Source: a bacterium (GTDB lineage: Bacteria; Planctomycetota; UBA11346). Taken from it: 44,853 nucleotides of DNA. The position numbers and the translations under genes were made by a program. The stretch covers positions 1 through 44,853 of the forward strand of contig JAIFND010000151.1 of assembly GCA_020047915.1 (NCBI GenBank), written 5' to 3'. Under the pieces are notes generated by a model. The model was given only the letters and a program-made list of their open reading frames with translations. It was not told the origin of the DNA and made no database searches. Shown one piece after another: positions 16,755 through 24,846 of this stretch; position 1 is the stretch's first letter, and each line of letters starts with the position of its first letter.

Positions 16755-17882
16755 ATGATCGGAGCCCTCTGCCCTGACCGGCGGGGCACCTGGAGCGAGA
16801 AGTGGGAGCGCTGGGCAGGACGCGATGTCCTGCCGATGTGGGTCGCGGACATGGATCTGCCCGCCCCGCCCACCGTGCTCGCTGCCCTGCGCGAACGCCT
16901 GGATCACGGCGTCCTCGGTTACACCCAGACTCCGCCCGACTTCGCCAGCAGCCTCGCCGGCTGGCTCTCCCGCCGGCATGGCTGGGACATCGATCCCGCG
17001 TGGGTGAAATCAGCCCCAGGCATGGTCGTGGCGATGGATCAGGCGGCGCGCATCCTCGGCGATCCCGGCAGCGACGGACTGGTGCTGACGCCGATCTACC
17101 CCCCCTTCCTGCGCGCCCCGGGACATGCCGGACGGCGCTGCGTCCAGGTGGGCCTGGCGCAGACCGCCAGCGGCTGGGAGATCGACTGGGATGCCCTGAC
17201 GGCCGCCGCCGGCCCGTCGGCCGCCGTGCTGTGGCTGTGCTCGCCGCACAACCCGACCGGTCGGGTGTGGACGCGCAGCGAACTCGAACGGCTGGCCGAC
17301 TTCGCCCTGGCGCGCGGCCTGCATGTGGTCAGCGATGAGGCGTGGATGGACCTGGTGCTGGACCCTGCGGCCCGGCACATCCCGATCGCCAGCCTGTCGC
17401 CGGAGATCGCCGCCCGCACCATCACCATCCTCGCCCCCAGCAAAACATTCAACATCCCAGGTCTGTCCTGCGCCGCCGTGGTGATCCCCGATCCCGCCCT
17501 GCGCAAGGCCTACGCCGCGGCCGATCTCGGCCTGGTGCCGTGGCCGAACGTCATGGGCCTGGTCGGGGCGGTCGCCGGCTGGAGCACGGGCGAGGCCTGG
17601 CTGGACGACCTGCGCAATCACCTGCGCAGCAACCGCGATGCGGCGCATGCCGCGGTCAACGCTCTGCCCGGGCTCCATTCGCAACTGCCGCAGGCCACCT
17701 ATCTGACCTGGATCGATTGCCGGACGCGTGGCTGGGCCGACCCGGCAGCGACCTGCGAACAGGCCGGGCTCGGACTGTCCGACGGACGCCCTTTCGCGGC
17801 GCCAGGCTTCGTCAGGTTGAACTACGGCTGCCCGCGTCAGACCCTGGACGAGGGCTTGCGCCGGCTGGCCGCCGCGCGGTAG
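16755..17882 (+). CDS. PatB/MalY-type pyridoxal-phosphate C-S lyase or aminotransferase
   Basis: 375 residues, fold type I aminotransferase of the MalY/PatB group (cystathionine beta-lyase). Group features: LPMWVADMDLPAPPTV at the N-terminus, LGYTQTPPDF, CSPHNPTGRVWT, SDEAWMDLVL, the PLP lysine in APSKTFNIPGL near residue 230, and RLNYGCPR at the end. It would cleave cystathionine or related thioethers to a thiol, pyruvate and ammonia, complementing metB at 26 kb. Substrate choice within the group cannot be told from sequence. The last 71 bp overlap the convergent rlmN gene. Confidence 0.88.
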   Translation: MIGALCPDRRGTWSEKWERWAGRDVLPMWVADMDLPAPPTVLAALRERLDHGVLGYTQTPPDFASSLAGWLSRRHGWDIDPAWVKSAPGMVVAMDQAARILGDPGSDGLVLTPIYPPFLRAPGHAGRRCVQVGLAQTASGWEIDWDALTAAAGPSAAVLWLCSPHNPTGRVWTRSELERLADFALARGLHVVSDEAWMDLVLDPAARHIPIASLSPEIAARTITILAPSKTFNIPGLSCAAVVIPDPALRKAYAAADLGLVPWPNVMGLVGAVAGWSTGEAWLDDLRNHLRSNRDAAHAAVNALPGLHSQLPQATYLTWIDCRTRGWADPAATCEQAGLGLSDGRPFAAPGFVRLNYGCPRQTLDEGLRRLAAAR

Positions 17883-18936
17883 CCAGCTGACCGCACGCCG
17901 CCAGGGTCGCCCGACCTTTGGTCACACGCGTGCGCACCGCCAGACCACGCTGGCGAAGGGCCGCCCACATCGCGTGCATCTCCGCCGCTTCCGGCGCCCG
18001 CCAGGCGACCCCGGGGAATGGATTGAACGGGATCAGGTTGACCAGCACGGGCAGGTCCCCGATCCAGGCATGCAGGGCATCAAGTAACAGCGGCTGGTCG
18101 GTCACTCCAGGGATGACCACCACGGCCAGCATGATGCGCCGGCCACGTGGCAGCGCGATGCGCCCCAAGGCCAGCCTCAACTCGACCAGGGACTCGATCC
18201 GCGCGGCCGGCACCAGTGCGGCGCGCACCCCGGGATCGGCCGCATGCAGGCTGATCGCCAGATTGGCCGAGCCGAGACCCAGGTCTTCCCAGGCGGCGAG
18301 TCCATCCAACCGTCCGACCGTCGAGATGGTGATCCGGCTCCAGGCCAGGGACAGACCCGGATGTTCACTGAAGACAGCCGCCGCCTGGGCCACCGCGAGC
18401 GGATTGTCGAGCGGTTCGCCCATGCCCATGAACACCACATTGCGTACCGGCTGACCGAGCACGCGGTTCACCGCCACGACCTGCCCGACGATTTCGTGGG
18501 CGGCGAGATCGCGCACCAGGCCCATGCGCGCCGTACGGCAGAAGGCGCAGCCCTGCTTGCAGCCGACCTGCGAGGAGACGCAGGCTGTGCGATGCCCGCC
18601 TGCGGCCATCGGAATGGCGACGGACTCCACCTCGCGGCCGTCGGCCAGGCGCAGCAGCAGCTTGGTGGTGGTGCCGTACAACGGATCTTCGGCCGGCATC
18701 TGCAGCACCACCTCGGGGCACTGCTCGACCTCGGCCAGCGCAGCGAGCTGTCGCAGGGTGCCGGGACGCACCGTCTCGGCATCCTGCCATGCAGGTATCC
18801 TCTCGGGCGACCAGTGGCCGGTTTCCATCAACGCCCGGTAGGCGGCGCCGTGGAGCCGCCGGTCGAAACCAACCTCAGCCTGCAGCCAGGCCGAAAAATC
18901 GGCGAACCGGAGCCCGAGGAGATCGGCTCGTTTCAG
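17812..18936 (-). CDS. rlmN: dual-specificity 23S rRNA/tRNA m2A methyltransferase RlmN, probable CTG start
   Basis: Radical SAM enzyme that methylates adenine 2503 of 23S rRNA and tRNA A37. The cluster-binding motif is GCKQGCAFC, and the methyl-carrier Cys is in TLAACGQL. The first ATG is at 18828 (TTG at 18831), but typical RlmN N-terminal sequence (ADLLGLRFADFSAWLQAEV, HGAAYRALME) continues upstream in frame. It runs to a CTG at 18936 that overlaps the TGA of the preceding gene; an in-frame stop lies 15 bases further up. With the CTG start the cluster cysteines are residues 126, 130 and 133, one off E. coli (125, 129, 132). The C-terminus runs about 24 residues past GQL into the lyase gene. 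Confidence 0.9.
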   Translation of the reverse strand: MKRADLLGLRFADFSAWLQAEVGFDRRLHGAAYRALMETGHWSPERIPAWQDAETVRPGTLRQLAALAEVEQCPEVVLQMPAEDPLYGTTTKLLLRLADGREVESVAIPMAAGGHRTACVSSQVGCKQGCAFCRTARMGLVRDLAAHEIVGQVVAVNRVLGQPVRNVVFMGMGEPLDNPLAVAQAAAVFSEHPGLSLAWSRITISTVGRLDGLAAWEDLGLGSANLAISLHAADPGVRAALVPAARIESLVELRLALGRIALPRGRRIMLAVVVIPGVTDQPLLLDALHAWIGDLPVLVNLIPFNPFPGVAWRAPEAAEMHAMWAALRQRGLAVRTRVTKGRATLAACGQLATARRPAGASPRPGSDAGSRSST

Positions 18937-19508
18937 GCTTGGGGCGCTTCAGCGGCGGGCGCGGCCTCGGCGGCCGGCTCGGCGGCAGCCGTCTTCTTCT
19001 GGAAGCGCGGCGGGGGGTTGCCCTTGAGCTGGAAGGCCTCGCCCTCGGGTACGACGACAGCGTTGCGTTGCGCAGCGCGCATCACGTTGCCGACATCATC
19101 CACGGTGTGCGCGGTGTTCAGGCGGTAGGCCACGCCAACCTTCTTCTCGCCGCTCAGTTCGCTGTAGCGCGCCCACACGATGTGGGCCGACTGGCCGGGC
19201 TCGAAGGGCGTGGTGATCCACACCTTCCAGTGCAGGTCGGCGTTCTTGGCCGAGAACACGCCGACGAATTCGCGGCTCTTCTCGATCTCGAACTGCATCG
19301 CGCCGGCCTTGGCCACAGCGTTCACGGCGCTGCGCGCCGCCTCGGCCGTGATCTGCCCGCGCTCTTGCTGGGAGACCGACATCTCGTAAGTGCCGATCGA
19401 CAGCCGGGACAGCTGCTTGGCGGTGGTGGCGTTGATATTCGGACCGATGACGACCTTGGGTTCGCGTTCGGGGAAGTTGGCGTAGCGGGGGCGGCTCTCA
19501 GCGGGCAT
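18933..19508 (-). CDS. protein of unknown function with Ala/Glu-rich tail
   Basis: 191 residues, not recognised. The core (EPKVVIGPNINATTAKQLSR, GTYEMSVSQQERGQI, FVGVFSAKNADLHWKVWI, AYRLNTAHTVDDVGNVMRAA) reads as a compact soluble domain. The last ~20 residues are an Ala/Pro/Glu-rich linker-like tail. There is no signal peptide or membrane segment. Its stop overlaps the proposed CTG start of rlmN, so the two probably form one transcript. The longest frame extends to 19799 but only by translating structured repeat copy 3; the ATG at 19508 has TACGAT six bases upstream. Confidence 0.75.
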   Translation of the reverse strand: MPAESRPRYANFPEREPKVVIGPNINATTAKQLSRLSIGTYEMSVSQQERGQITAEAARSAVNAVAKAGAMQFEIEKSREFVGVFSAKNADLHWKVWITTPFEPGQSAHIVWARYSELSGEKKVGVAYRLNTAHTVDDVGNVMRAAQRNAVVVPEGEAFQLKGNPPPRFQKKTAAAEPAAEAAPAAEAPQA

Positions 19509-19514
19509 GGGGCC

Positions 19515-19541
19515 ATCGTAGGACCGGAATTGCCCCGGCAA
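19515..19541 (-). promoter_or_regulatory. promoter of the 191-residue gene and rlmN
   Basis: Minus strand: TTGCCG (19536-19541), 15 bases, TACGAT (19515-19520), six bases, ATG at 19508. Confidence 0.5.
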
Positions 19542-19552
19542 CCCCTCCTGTA

Positions 19553-19794
19553 CTGCCCAGGGGCTGCGCCCCCGCGGCCCTGCGGGCCGTCCCGGCGCAA
19601 CGCTGCCGCGTTGCGACTCGGCAGGCCGCAGGCCCCACTGGGGCCTGCTCTCGCTGCGCTCGACCTGCCTCGCCCCCCGGGCTTTGTCGCAGTTCGGTTT
19701 CCTCGCTGCGCTCCGAAACCGTGGGCGCATGGGCTTCGCCCATTGTATGCGCCCACCACTGCTCGGCGCCCGCCCCATCGCCTGCGATGGGGCC
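19553..19794. repeat. structured intergenic repeat, copy 3, with an internal insertion
   Basis: This fills most of the 377-bp gap between the divergent genes at 19508 and 19886. The ends match copies 1 and 2: AGGGGC/GCCCCC, GGCCCT/GGGCC, then CGGTTTC/GAAACCG, GTGGGCGCATGGGC paired with GCCCAT...GCGCCCAC, and a perfect GCCCCATCGC/GCGATGGGGC. Between the second and third hairpins about 80 bp are added (near 19590-19670), with hairpins of their own (CGCAACGC/GCGTTGCG, AGGCCCC/GGGGCCT). Unlike copies 1 and 2, it lies between divergent genes, so it cannot simply be a terminator of a flanking gene. Confidence 0.85.
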
Positions 19795-19885
19795 ACCAAT
19801 AGACCATGGCCGCGTCAGACGTTCGCGAGCGACCGTCTTGCGGCCTGCTCCCCCTGTCCACACTGTGCCTCTAGAGGGCAAGCTC

Positions 19886-20140
19886 ATGACCACGACGATC
19901 TCGCTCGCCACCGCCAATCTGATGGAGTATCTGAAGTCGATCGGCGGGTCAGATGTCCATGAGTTCGTCGATGAGAAGGGCGAGCCTGATCCGCTGGCCG
20001 CCCGCCGACTCGCCGAGTGCTTGCGCAGCCGGCACGCAGCCGATCTCAACCAGGCCATCACCGTGACCCAGAGCGCCAACCGGGTCGTCGTGACGCTGGT
20101 CGATGACCAGGCTCCGCTGCGCCCCCTCCGCCGGCGCTGA
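19886..20140 (+). CDS. small protein of unknown function
   Basis: 84 residues (MTTTISLATANLMEYLKSIG, VHEFVDEKGEPDPLAARRLAE). Not recognised. It has no signal peptide or Cys. A basic C-terminus (RPLRRR) could contact nucleic acid. TAGAGG lies eight bases before the ATG and overlaps a weak GAGGG ribosome site. The start is well defined because the upstream frame runs into repeat copy 3. Codon use resembles the neighbours, which supports a real gene. Confidence 0.55.
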   Translation: MTTTISLATANLMEYLKSIGGSDVHEFVDEKGEPDPLAARRLAECLRSRHAADLNQAITVTQSANRVVVTLVDDQAPLRPLRRR

Positions 20141-20223
20141 CCGCCCGCTGGCGATCCGGATGGTTATTCGGTTACACTTAGGGCTATTGTCCGTTTTTTA
20201 AGTGCGTTCCCCTGGCCGGAGGC

Positions 20224-20229
20224 TAGACT
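20224..20229 (+). promoter_or_regulatory. -10 element of the 829-residue gene
   Basis: TAGACT followed by an 18-base leader with CGGAG (20238-20242) before the ATG at 20248. The sequence CTAGACTCC resembles the rpoZ -10 block CTAGTCTCC. Confidence 0.4.
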
Positions 20230-20247
20230 CCTGCCATCGGAGCACGC

Positions 20248-22737
20248 ATGCGCCTGAAGAAAGCCAATCCCGCCACCAGCGCCTGGGCACCCCTCGAGTC
20301 CGGGGTCATCCACGCCCCAGCCGGGGCGACCCGCATCGTCGCCGCCGATGGGGCCGGCAGGATCTACCTCGATGCCGCACCCCGCCGTGGACAGGTCCGC
20401 TTCCAGGCGCGCGGAGCAGGCGGGATCCATCGCATCCTCGCCATCACGGCTGCCGGTGCGACCATCGCCGAGCTCCAGTTCCGCCTGCAGCCACGCACCC
20501 AGGTCGGATGCGATGCCGGCATCTACGCCGACTACCACGCCCGGGTCGGGCACAACATGATGGAGTTCGAGGAGGGGCAGCATTTCCGGGTCGGTGGCCG
20601 CATGCACAACTTGTGCGTCGGCTGGCTGCGCGACCACACCTACACGCTCAAGGCGCTGCGCCACTTCTGGCAGGACGTCACCAGCGGCACCGAATTGTTC
20701 CTCCAGAGGCAGCAGCCGAGCGGCATGATCTGGGACGACATCCATGCCAACCGCAGCCGCTCGCCGTCGTGGTTCGGCGAGGCCCTGGGCAAGGGCTACT
20801 TCGACTACGCCGACGACAAGAAGTGGATCTTCCGGCGCATCCCGGTGGAGGCGGATGTCGAGTACATCGTCGTCGAAAGCGTCCACCACGCCTGGAAGGC
20901 GAGCGGCGACGATGCCTGGATGCAGGCCCAGTTGCCGCGCCTGGAGAAGGCGATCGCCTACTCGACGAGTCACCCGCTGCGCTGGTCGAAGAAGCACGGG
21001 CTGGTCAAGCGCGCCTACACCATGGACTCGTGGGACTTCAAGCATCCCGCCAAGCACATCGGCGGCGGCGGCGACCACCGCATCCTGAACGGTCCCGACC
21101 AGCCCTTCTTCCTCTTCCATGGCGACAATAGCGGCATCTACGCCGCCTACTGGCGCATGGCCGAGATGTACCGCTGCCTGGGCGACACCGCCTCGTCCGA
21201 GCGCCACGAGCGGCTGGCACGCGAGCTGCGCGCCCGCGCCAACACGCTGCTGTGGAAGGCGCCGATCTACGCCCACATGGTCCCCGAAAAGCCGATGCCC
21301 CGGCTCAAGGCCGAGGTCGGTGATGACGACAAGCGCATCTCGCTGTCCCTGCCCTACACGGTGAACCGCGGCCTGCCCGACCACCGCCAAGCGGTGCGCA
21401 TCATCGATGAATACCGCCGGCGCGGCCGGGCCCAGCGCGCGACCTCCTTCGCCGAATGGTGGGCGATGGATCCGATGTACCTGGGTGAGCAGTGGCATGA
21501 TGGGCATGCCGCACACCAGACGCCCGGTGAATACATGAACGGCTCGGTCTCGCCGCTGGTCGCCGGCGAACTGGCGCGCGCTGCCTTCGAACACGGCCGC
21601 GAGGAGTACGGCGCCGACATCCTGCGTCGCCTGTGGACGCTGTCTGAAGCCGATGACGGCCACATCCATGACTGCTACCGCCGTCTGCCGCCCGGCTTCA
21701 AGGAACCGGGCATGGACCAGAAGCAGTCCCCGCTCGATCTGCGGATGCACGCCAACGTCGGTCTGCGCCACCGCGCCACGCCTGGCGTGCCCGCCTGGAC
21801 CGACGAGGGTGACAATGATTTGCGCGGCCTGCCCACGGGCCGACAGCGGCTATTCGAGGTTGATCTGGAGGTGCTGGATCCCGACAGCAATGCCGGAAAA
21901 TCGGCGATCGCCCTGGGCGGACGCCAGCCGTCCCAGCTTACCATCCCGATCGCCCGTCGGCTGGGCAGCTTCTATGTCGTCCACGCCCTGGGCGGTGGCG
22001 GCGCCGGGACGATCGGTGCCTACGTCCTGATCTATGCCGACGGCAGCGAGCACCGCCATGCCCTGATCGCCGGTCGTCAGGTCGCCAACTGGTGGAATCC
22101 GCAGACCCTCCACGACCACCGCAGTCCGTACGATATCGGACGGATCTGCTGGCGCGGCCCAAACCCCAGCACCCGTGATGTCGGCGTCTATCTCTCCGGC
22201 TTCACCAACCCGCACCCGCAGCGTGTCGTCTCGGCCATCCGGCTGGAGGCAGCTAGCGGTATCCGTCTGATGGTCTGCGCGCTGACCACGGCGGATGGTG
22301 CCGCCCGCCTGCCGCGCGGCATCCGCAGCCACGGCCTGCCGTCGGTGTGGTCGCAGGCCTCGATCCACCACGCCATCGTCGAAGGACTGGGCGGGATCGA
22401 GGATACCGACCGCGCCTTCCGCAAGGCCCGCGTGTCGCCGCGCTGGTCGGCGACCGAGGCCAGCCAGGCCGAGGTCTGCGTGCATTATCCGTCAAGCGGC
22501 GGTTACTGCGCCTACCGCTGGAGCCATGACGCCAAACGGCGCCGGGTCGAGGTCGATGTCACCGGTTCCTTCTCGACCGCCGAACTGCGCATCCTCATGC
22601 CGGCCGGTACCAAGCCGGCAACGGTCCAGGTCGATGGCCAGGAACTGACGTTCCGCCTGCGTCGGGTCGAACGCTCGGCCTATGCGCTGATCCAGCTCGA
22701 CCACCTGCCGCGCAGCAGCGTGGTGGTCGGCTACTGA
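20248..22737 (+). CDS. putative cytoplasmic six-hairpin glycosidase, family not recognised
   Basis: 829 residues, no signal peptide. Three parts are visible. An N-terminal beta region covers ~1-100. A helical catalytic-type region of ~100-500 has many aromatic and acidic turns (FRVGGRMHNLCVGWLRDHTYTL, GMIWDDIHANRS, YTMDSWDFKHPAKHI, NSGIYAAYWRMAEMYRCLGD, WWAMDPMYLGEQWHDG, YMNGSVSPLVAGELARAAFE). A C-terminal beta domain with a jelly-roll-like section follows (IALGGRQPSQLTIPIARRL, GDVGVYLSGF-like). WLRDHT and the DxxG/E-rich turns recall (alpha/alpha)6-barrel glycosidases such as GH63, GH78 or GH116, but I cannot place the family. Its last seven bases overlap the convergent msr gene. Confidence 0.7.
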   Translation: MRLKKANPATSAWAPLESGVIHAPAGATRIVAADGAGRIYLDAAPRRGQVRFQARGAGGIHRILAITAAGATIAELQFRLQPRTQVGCDAGIYADYHARVGHNMMEFEEGQHFRVGGRMHNLCVGWLRDHTYTLKALRHFWQDVTSGTELFLQRQQPSGMIWDDIHANRSRSPSWFGEALGKGYFDYADDKKWIFRRIPVEADVEYIVVESVHHAWKASGDDAWMQAQLPRLEKAIAYSTSHPLRWSKKHGLVKRAYTMDSWDFKHPAKHIGGGGDHRILNGPDQPFFLFHGDNSGIYAAYWRMAEMYRCLGDTASSERHERLARELRARANTLLWKAPIYAHMVPEKPMPRLKAEVGDDDKRISLSLPYTVNRGLPDHRQAVRIIDEYRRRGRAQRATSFAEWWAMDPMYLGEQWHDGHAAHQTPGEYMNGSVSPLVAGELARAAFEHGREEYGADILRRLWTLSEADDGHIHDCYRRLPPGFKEPGMDQKQSPLDLRMHANVGLRHRATPGVPAWTDEGDNDLRGLPTGRQRLFEVDLEVLDPDSNAGKSAIALGGRQPSQLTIPIARRLGSFYVVHALGGGGAGTIGAYVLIYADGSEHRHALIAGRQVANWWNPQTLHDHRSPYDIGRICWRGPNPSTRDVGVYLSGFTNPHPQRVVSAIRLEAASGIRLMVCALTTADGAARLPRGIRSHGLPSVWSQASIHHAIVEGLGGIEDTDRAFRKARVSPRWSATEASQAEVCVHYPSSGGYCAYRWSHDAKRRRVEVDVTGSFSTAELRILMPAGTKPATVQVDGQELTFRLRRVERSAYALIQLDHLPRSSVVVGY

Positions 22738-23792
22738 CCGGCGGCCTGCCGCGCCTGCGGCAGCAGATCACCCAGCTTGATGCCGTGCGGCCGATGGCAC
22801 AGGCCGTGGCCGTGCTTCTCGGCGTAGCGCTGGTGGTACTCCTCGGCGCGCCAGAAGGTCGCGGCCTTGGCCACCTGGGTGACGATCGGCCGCTTCAGGC
22901 GGCTGGAGCCGTCGATCGCCGCGATGTAAGCGATGGCCTGTTCGCGCTGGGCGTCGTCGTGGAAGAACACGGCTGAGCGGTACTGCGTACCGACGTCAGG
23001 CCCCTGGCGGTTCGGGGTGGTCGGATCGTGATTCTCGAAGAAGGCGACCATGAGCTGGGCGAAGCTGATCCTGGCGGGATCATAGACCACCTGGCAGACC
23101 TCGGCGTGTTCGGTGTCGCCACCGCACACATCCTGGTAGGTCGGACTGGCCGTGATCCCGCCCATGTAGCCGACCTGGGCGTCGATCACGCCCGGCAGCG
23201 AACGGAACAGCGCCTCGACGCCCCAGAAGCAGCCAGCCGCGAAGGTCGCGGTGGCCTGGCGGGGAGCATCACCCGGCTGCGCGCGGGCACGGAAGTCGAG
23301 GGAGATGGCGTTGATACAGTAGCGCATCCCGGTCGGTGCCGGGCCATCGTCGAAGACATGGCCGAGATGCCCCGAGCAGCGTGCGCAGTGCACCTCAACA
23401 CGACGCATGCCGTGGCTGGTGTCCTCCTCGCTGGCGACAGCCCCGGCGACCGGCTGGAAGAAGCTCGGCCAACCCGTGCCACTGTTGAAGGCAGTGGAGG
23501 ATTCGAACAACCTGAGTCCGCAGCCGGAGCAGTGGTAATCGCCAGCTCCGTTGGCCTTGAAGGTCGAATAGCCGCCGCAGAAGGCCGGTTCGGTGCCCTT
23601 GCGCCGCAGTACGCGGTACTGCTCGGGGCTCAGACGTTCCTTCCACTGCGCGTCGGTGAGCTTGGCCCAATCGGGTTCACTGGCTGGCATGGCGGGTCCT
23701 GGAGTGTCGGTGACGGAAATCGGTGGCGCGACCGGCCCTTCGGCGCATCCGGCCATCAGGCAGACGAGCAGGCAGATGAGCGCAAGTCGCAT
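22731..23792 (-). CDS. msrAB: MsrB-MsrA fused methionine sulfoxide reductase, lipoprotein
   Basis: 353 residues. The signal peptide ends in a lipobox (CLLVCLMAGC), so the protein is probably anchored outside the inner membrane. The MsrB domain comes first: zinc CxxC pairs CSGCG and CARCSGHLGH, and catalytic Cys in RYCINAISLDF. The MsrA domain follows with GCFWGVEALF, GYMGGITASPTY, HAEVCQVVYDP and a final YHQRYAEKHGHGLC. Together they reduce both sulfoxide epimers of oxidised methionine in exported proteins. No thioredoxin-like or DsbD-like electron donor is fused or adjacent. The ATG at 23792 is six bases after TATTCT. Confidence 0.94.
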   Translation of the reverse strand: MRLALICLLVCLMAGCAEGPVAPPISVTDTPGPAMPASEPDWAKLTDAQWKERLSPEQYRVLRRKGTEPAFCGGYSTFKANGAGDYHCSGCGLRLFESSTAFNSGTGWPSFFQPVAGAVASEEDTSHGMRRVEVHCARCSGHLGHVFDDGPAPTGMRYCINAISLDFRARAQPGDAPRQATATFAAGCFWGVEALFRSLPGVIDAQVGYMGGITASPTYQDVCGGDTEHAEVCQVVYDPARISFAQLMVAFFENHDPTTPNRQGPDVGTQYRSAVFFHDDAQREQAIAYIAAIDGSSRLKRPIVTQVAKAATFWRAEEYHQRYAEKHGHGLCHRPHGIKLGDLLPQARQAAGQ

Positions 23793-23798
23793 GAACTG

Positions 23799-23804
23799 AG
23801 AATA
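23799..23804 (-). promoter_or_regulatory. -10 element of the msr gene (leaderless type)
   Basis: TATTCT on the minus strand, six bases (CAGTTC), then the ATG at 23792. Confidence 0.5.
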
Positions 23805-23853
23805 GGTCGCTGACGCCGCGACAGAACCCCTGGTGCCCTGAGCCTCCACGCCG

Positions 23854-24783
23854 TCATCGGACGGCCGTCCAGGTGACGCGGCGTGCCCGGCGCAGGAACA
23901 ACCAGGAGCCCAGGCGCAGGCGCCGGCCCGGGCCACCGTTCAGCAGGTCGTCGAGCCGTCGCAGACGCCCGCGGTCCGCAGGTATGCCGAGACGGTTCAG
24001 CAGCAGGCGCCAGCACGCCGCACGCACCTCGGCAGGCAAGCGCAGCAGCATGGGTGCATCGAGATCGACGCCGTCGAGCAGGCCGACGACCTGCCGCTCG
24101 GCCTGCTGTCGTCGCTGGAAGCCGCCGTGGGCGAGTTGCGCCAAGGCCGCCGCGATGCCGGGGCAGTGCCGCTCCCACTCGGGCAGGATGCGGTGCCGGA
24201 GGTGGTTGCGCCGGAAACGCACATCGCTGTTGCTCGCATCTTCACGCCAGGCCAGGCCGTGCCTGCGGCAGTGGGCGACCAGGTCCGCCCTGGTCGCGTG
24301 CAGCAGCGGTCGGATCAATCGCAGGCCTGGTGCCAGCGGCCGCTCGGTGGCGATCCCGGTCGGTCCCTCGGGGCCGCACCCGCGCAGGATCTGCAGCAGG
24401 GCGGTCTCGGCCTGGTCATCACGATGATGCGCCGTGCAGGCCGCCACGGAGCCAAGACGGACGCAGGCCTCGGCAAGCCGGGCGTAGCGCACGCGCCTCG
24501 CCGCCTCCTCGATGCCATCGCCACGCACCGCCGCCAGCACCTCGGCGGACTCGCAGACGCACGCCACACCCACAGCAGCGCAGTGCGCAGCGACCCAGGC
24601 GGCATCGAGCGACGACTCCGCCCGCAGGCGATGGTCGAGATGCCAGGCGGTGATGCGGAAACGAGGGGTCCGGCACAGCAGGTCGAGCAGGGCGATGCTG
24701 TCCACGCCACCACTCAGCGCCACGACAAGATGTGTCCCGTCGGGCAGGTCATCTGGCAGGGCCGGCTCCACCGCATCCGTCAT
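23854..24783 (-). CDS. tilS: tRNA(Ile)-lysidine synthetase
   Basis: 309 residues, a short TilS with N-terminal ATP-pyrophosphatase domain and a reduced C-terminal part. The PP-loop SGGVDSIALLD lies near residue 24. WHLDHRLR, EEAARRVRYARL, AHHRDDQAETALLQILRG and the RREDASN..FRRNHLRH-type motif (WREDASNSDVRFRRNHLRHR) are all present. It converts the C34 wobble base of the AUA-reading tRNA to lysidine, which is essential. The ATG follows TAGATT by six bases. The gene is divergent from the alpha/beta hydrolase with 63 bp between them. Confidence 0.95.
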   Translation of the reverse strand: MTDAVEPALPDDLPDGTHLVVALSGGVDSIALLDLLCRTPRFRITAWHLDHRLRAESSLDAAWVAAHCAAVGVACVCESAEVLAAVRGDGIEEAARRVRYARLAEACVRLGSVAACTAHHRDDQAETALLQILRGCGPEGPTGIATERPLAPGLRLIRPLLHATRADLVAHCRRHGLAWREDASNSDVRFRRNHLRHRILPEWERHCPGIAAALAQLAHGGFQRRQQAERQVVGLLDGVDLDAPMLLRLPAEVRAACWRLLLNRLGIPADRGRLRRLDDLLNGGPGRRLRLGSWLFLRRARRVTWTAVR

Positions 24784-24789
24784 GGCTGC

Positions 24790-24795
24790 AATCTA
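24790..24795 (-). promoter_or_regulatory. -10 element of tilS (leaderless type)
   Basis: TAGATT on the minus strand, six bases (GCAGCC), then the ATG at 24783. Confidence 0.5.
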
Positions 24796-24846
24796 CAGCA
24801 GGTATCCTTGGGCGGAACGGAAGCTCGGGGCTGGTACCAGTCAAAC

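Noticed and set aside
19509-19799. 97-residue N-terminal extension of the 191-residue protein
   Set aside because: It translates structured repeat copy 3 and lies upstream of the TACGAT element.
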